Positions 5,390 through 6,542 of a DNA stretch of 6,542 nt are shown here, one piece after another. The translations under genes and the position numbers were made by a program. Below the pieces are notes generated by a model. It did not search any database. It worked only from the letters and a program-made list of their open reading frames with translations, and was not told where the DNA came from. Origin of the DNA: DAISJM01 sp036821485 (GTDB lineage: Bacteria; Verrucomicrobiota; Kiritimatiellia; CAIQIC01; JAGNIJ01); NCBI GenBank assembly GCA_036821485.1, contig DAISJM010000098.1, forward strand, positions 1-6,542. Reading direction: 5' to 3'. The number at the start of each line of letters is the position of its first letter. Within the stretch, counting starts at the first letter, position 1.

Positions 5390-6542
5390 TGATCATTCCC
5401 CCAATGAGTTCAGGTTGCCGGATGTCGTTGATGGGAGCAACCGCCCGACTCCGCCAGGCCGGTCCAGCCGAAGCGAAGAAACCAGCGCATATGTCCCGAA
5501 CAGAACACGACCGGCACTCAGGGATATCCCTGTTCTTCCAATCAGAAATAGATGCGCGCGCGTACGGCCGAATCTGTGGATCGAGGACGCAGAGGGGCAA
5601 GTTGTAGATCGAGACGTTCATGCCGCGCGACGCGAGATGATGCACGGCCTCAGCAAGCGGCTCCTGATAGTCGGCTGGATCCATCCAGAGACGATCTCGG
5701 TTCGTCTTTGCAAATCCCATGGGTTCAAGACCCATGAATGTCACATGCTCGACGAACGGCATCCTTCTGTAGATGTAGGACGCAAGTTGCTGGAGTCTTG
5801 GAATACTCATCGCGTGAAGCACAATCCGGATCTCCACGCGCGCTTGTCGCCGCGCCAGCTGGTAGAGGCCGCCAAGCGTTTCGTCGAAGGCGTTGGCGCT
5901 GGCGACGATTTCATCATGAGTCGATGCGTTGTCCCCGTACAGCGGAACAGCCCAGGTCGTCTGGTCGCCAGCTGCGATCGTCAGGGTATCCGCGAGCCCT
6001 TCATCCGCAAATAAACGGCCATTGGTCAGAACGTGCAGGTGCGTGTCGGGCAGTCTGCGCCGGGCGTGACCGAGGAGCGTGGCGAGATCCTCTCGCAGAA
6101 GCGTTGGTTCACCCCCCGTCACGCCAAGCTGCGCTTCATCCAGATCGATGAGGTCGATCAGGGCGTGAAGCTCGCCGAGGCGCCATCTGTCATCCGCATC
6201 TCGCGGCGGCTGCGAGCACATCAGGCACAGCGAATTGCATTGCTCGGTGACGAAGAGCGAGTTCGCAGGTGAGCCGCGTCGATAAAGGACGGAAACGAGC
6301 GAGCCGCCTTGGCGGAGCCTGATGATGTCCCCGCACTGGATGACCTCAGGATGGCGGATGTTGGAAACGCTTATACCGACGGACCGCTCGTCTGCCCGCT
6401 CGCCAATGGATCCAGCATAACCCTGGGATGCGCCGTCCCAGATCAATATGCTTTCGGGGGCATAGCGGCCATGGTCCGCTTCTTCTGCACTCAAGACCTT
6501 GAACAAGCGCACGGCATCGACACCCGATACATCTGCGTGCGT
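5373..6542 (-). CDS. hxsC: Radical SAM maturase HxsC of the His-Xaa-Ser system, start unresolved at window edge
   Basis: This is recognised as HxsC, one of two radical SAM enzymes paired with HxsA. Residues are counted from a candidate GTG at 6512 (379 aa). The segment LYRRGSPANSLFVTEQCNSL leads into the iron-sulfur motif C92-x3-C96-x2-C99 followed by SQPP, which I associate with HxsC. GVTGGEPTLL (130-139) is the GGEP motif that helps bind S-adenosylmethionine, and HVLTNGR lies at 160-166. Four C-terminal cysteines (C309, C333, C336, C342) could ligate an auxiliary cluster. The expected role is radical modification of the HxsA repeat together with HxsB; the chemistry is not readable here. The frame stays open from 6512 to the right edge (THADVSGVDA) and the GTG lacks a clear ribosome-binding site, so the true start may lie outside the window. 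The stop overlaps hxsA by 17 bp. The rest of the operon (hxsB, hxsD) is expected to the right. Confidence 0.9.
   Translation of the reverse strand, partial: THADVSGVDAVRLFKVLSAEEADHGRYAPESILIWDGASQGYAGSIGERADERSVGISVSNIRHPEVIQCGDIIRLRQGGSLVSVLYRRGSPANSLFVTEQCNSLCLMCSQPPRDADDRWRLGELHALIDLIDLDEAQLGVTGGEPTLLREDLATLLGHARRRLPDTHLHVLTNGRLFADEGLADTLTIAAGDQTTWAVPLYGDNASTHDEIVASANAFDETLGGLYQLARRQARVEIRIVLHAMSIPRLQQLASYIYRRMPFVEHVTFMGLEPMGFAKTNRDRLWMDPADYQEPLAEAVHHLASRGMNVSIYNLPLCVLDPQIRPYARASISDWKNRDIPECRSCSVRDICAGFFASAGPAWRSRAVAPINDIRQPELIGGMINGLAR
5397..5402 (-). promoter_or_regulatory. Ribosome-binding site of hxsA inside the 3' end of hxsC
   Basis: GGGGGA on the minus strand ends 7 nt before the hxsA ATG at 5389, while hxsC is still being translated and stops at 5373. 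This supports the chosen start and coupling of hxsA translation to hxsC. Confidence 0.6.

Noticed and set aside
5250..6014. 254-aa plus-strand open frame antisense to hxsC and hxsA
   Set aside because: It spans both real genes on the opposite strand with no family resemblance; hxsC and hxsA carry diagnostic motifs.

Overview
The window reads as alphaproteobacterial chromosome (Caulobacterales or Sphingomonadales-like). This is inferred from the moderately GC-rich coding sequence, a Sphingomonas/Caulobacter-style TonB-dependent receptor, and an IS3-family element of a type I associate with alphaproteobacteria. No rRNA or housekeeping marker is present, so genus-level placement is not possible.

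Layout. Positions 1-2801 (+) hold a large outer-membrane TonB-dependent receptor whose 5' end lies outside the window. It is closed by a strong intrinsic terminator at 2883-2912. Positions 2913-3265 hold no recognisable gene. Positions 3266-4773 are a complete-looking IS3-family insertion sequence on the minus strand. It has orfA and orfB overlapping by ATGA, an A-run frameshift site at the end of orfA, an intact DD(35)E catalytic domain, and long imperfect terminal inverted repeats that start with TG. I see no target-site duplication. Positions 4817-6542 (-) hold two overlapping genes that I recognise as hxsC (radical SAM maturase) and hxsA (His-Xaa-Ser repeat protein). They are the downstream end of an hxs operon whose other expected members (hxsB, hxsD) would lie beyond the right edge.

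The most interesting part is the Hxs cassette. HxsA has a Sec-like signal peptide, a run of seven exact His-Xaa-Ser triplets, a Pro-rich linker and a C-terminal peptidoglycan-binding-like domain. HxsC has the radical-SAM CxxxCxxC cluster motif, a GGEP motif and four C-terminal cysteines that could hold an auxiliary cluster. The inferred model is that HxsC, with its partner HxsB, modifies the repeat of HxsA, and the product is then exported to the periplasm or cell wall. The family has been named by comparative genomics; I cannot state the chemistry of the modification. The IS lies 43 bp past the hxsA stop in the same orientation, and no clear terminator separates them. The receptor is convergent to this operon, has its own terminator, and shows no evident link to it.
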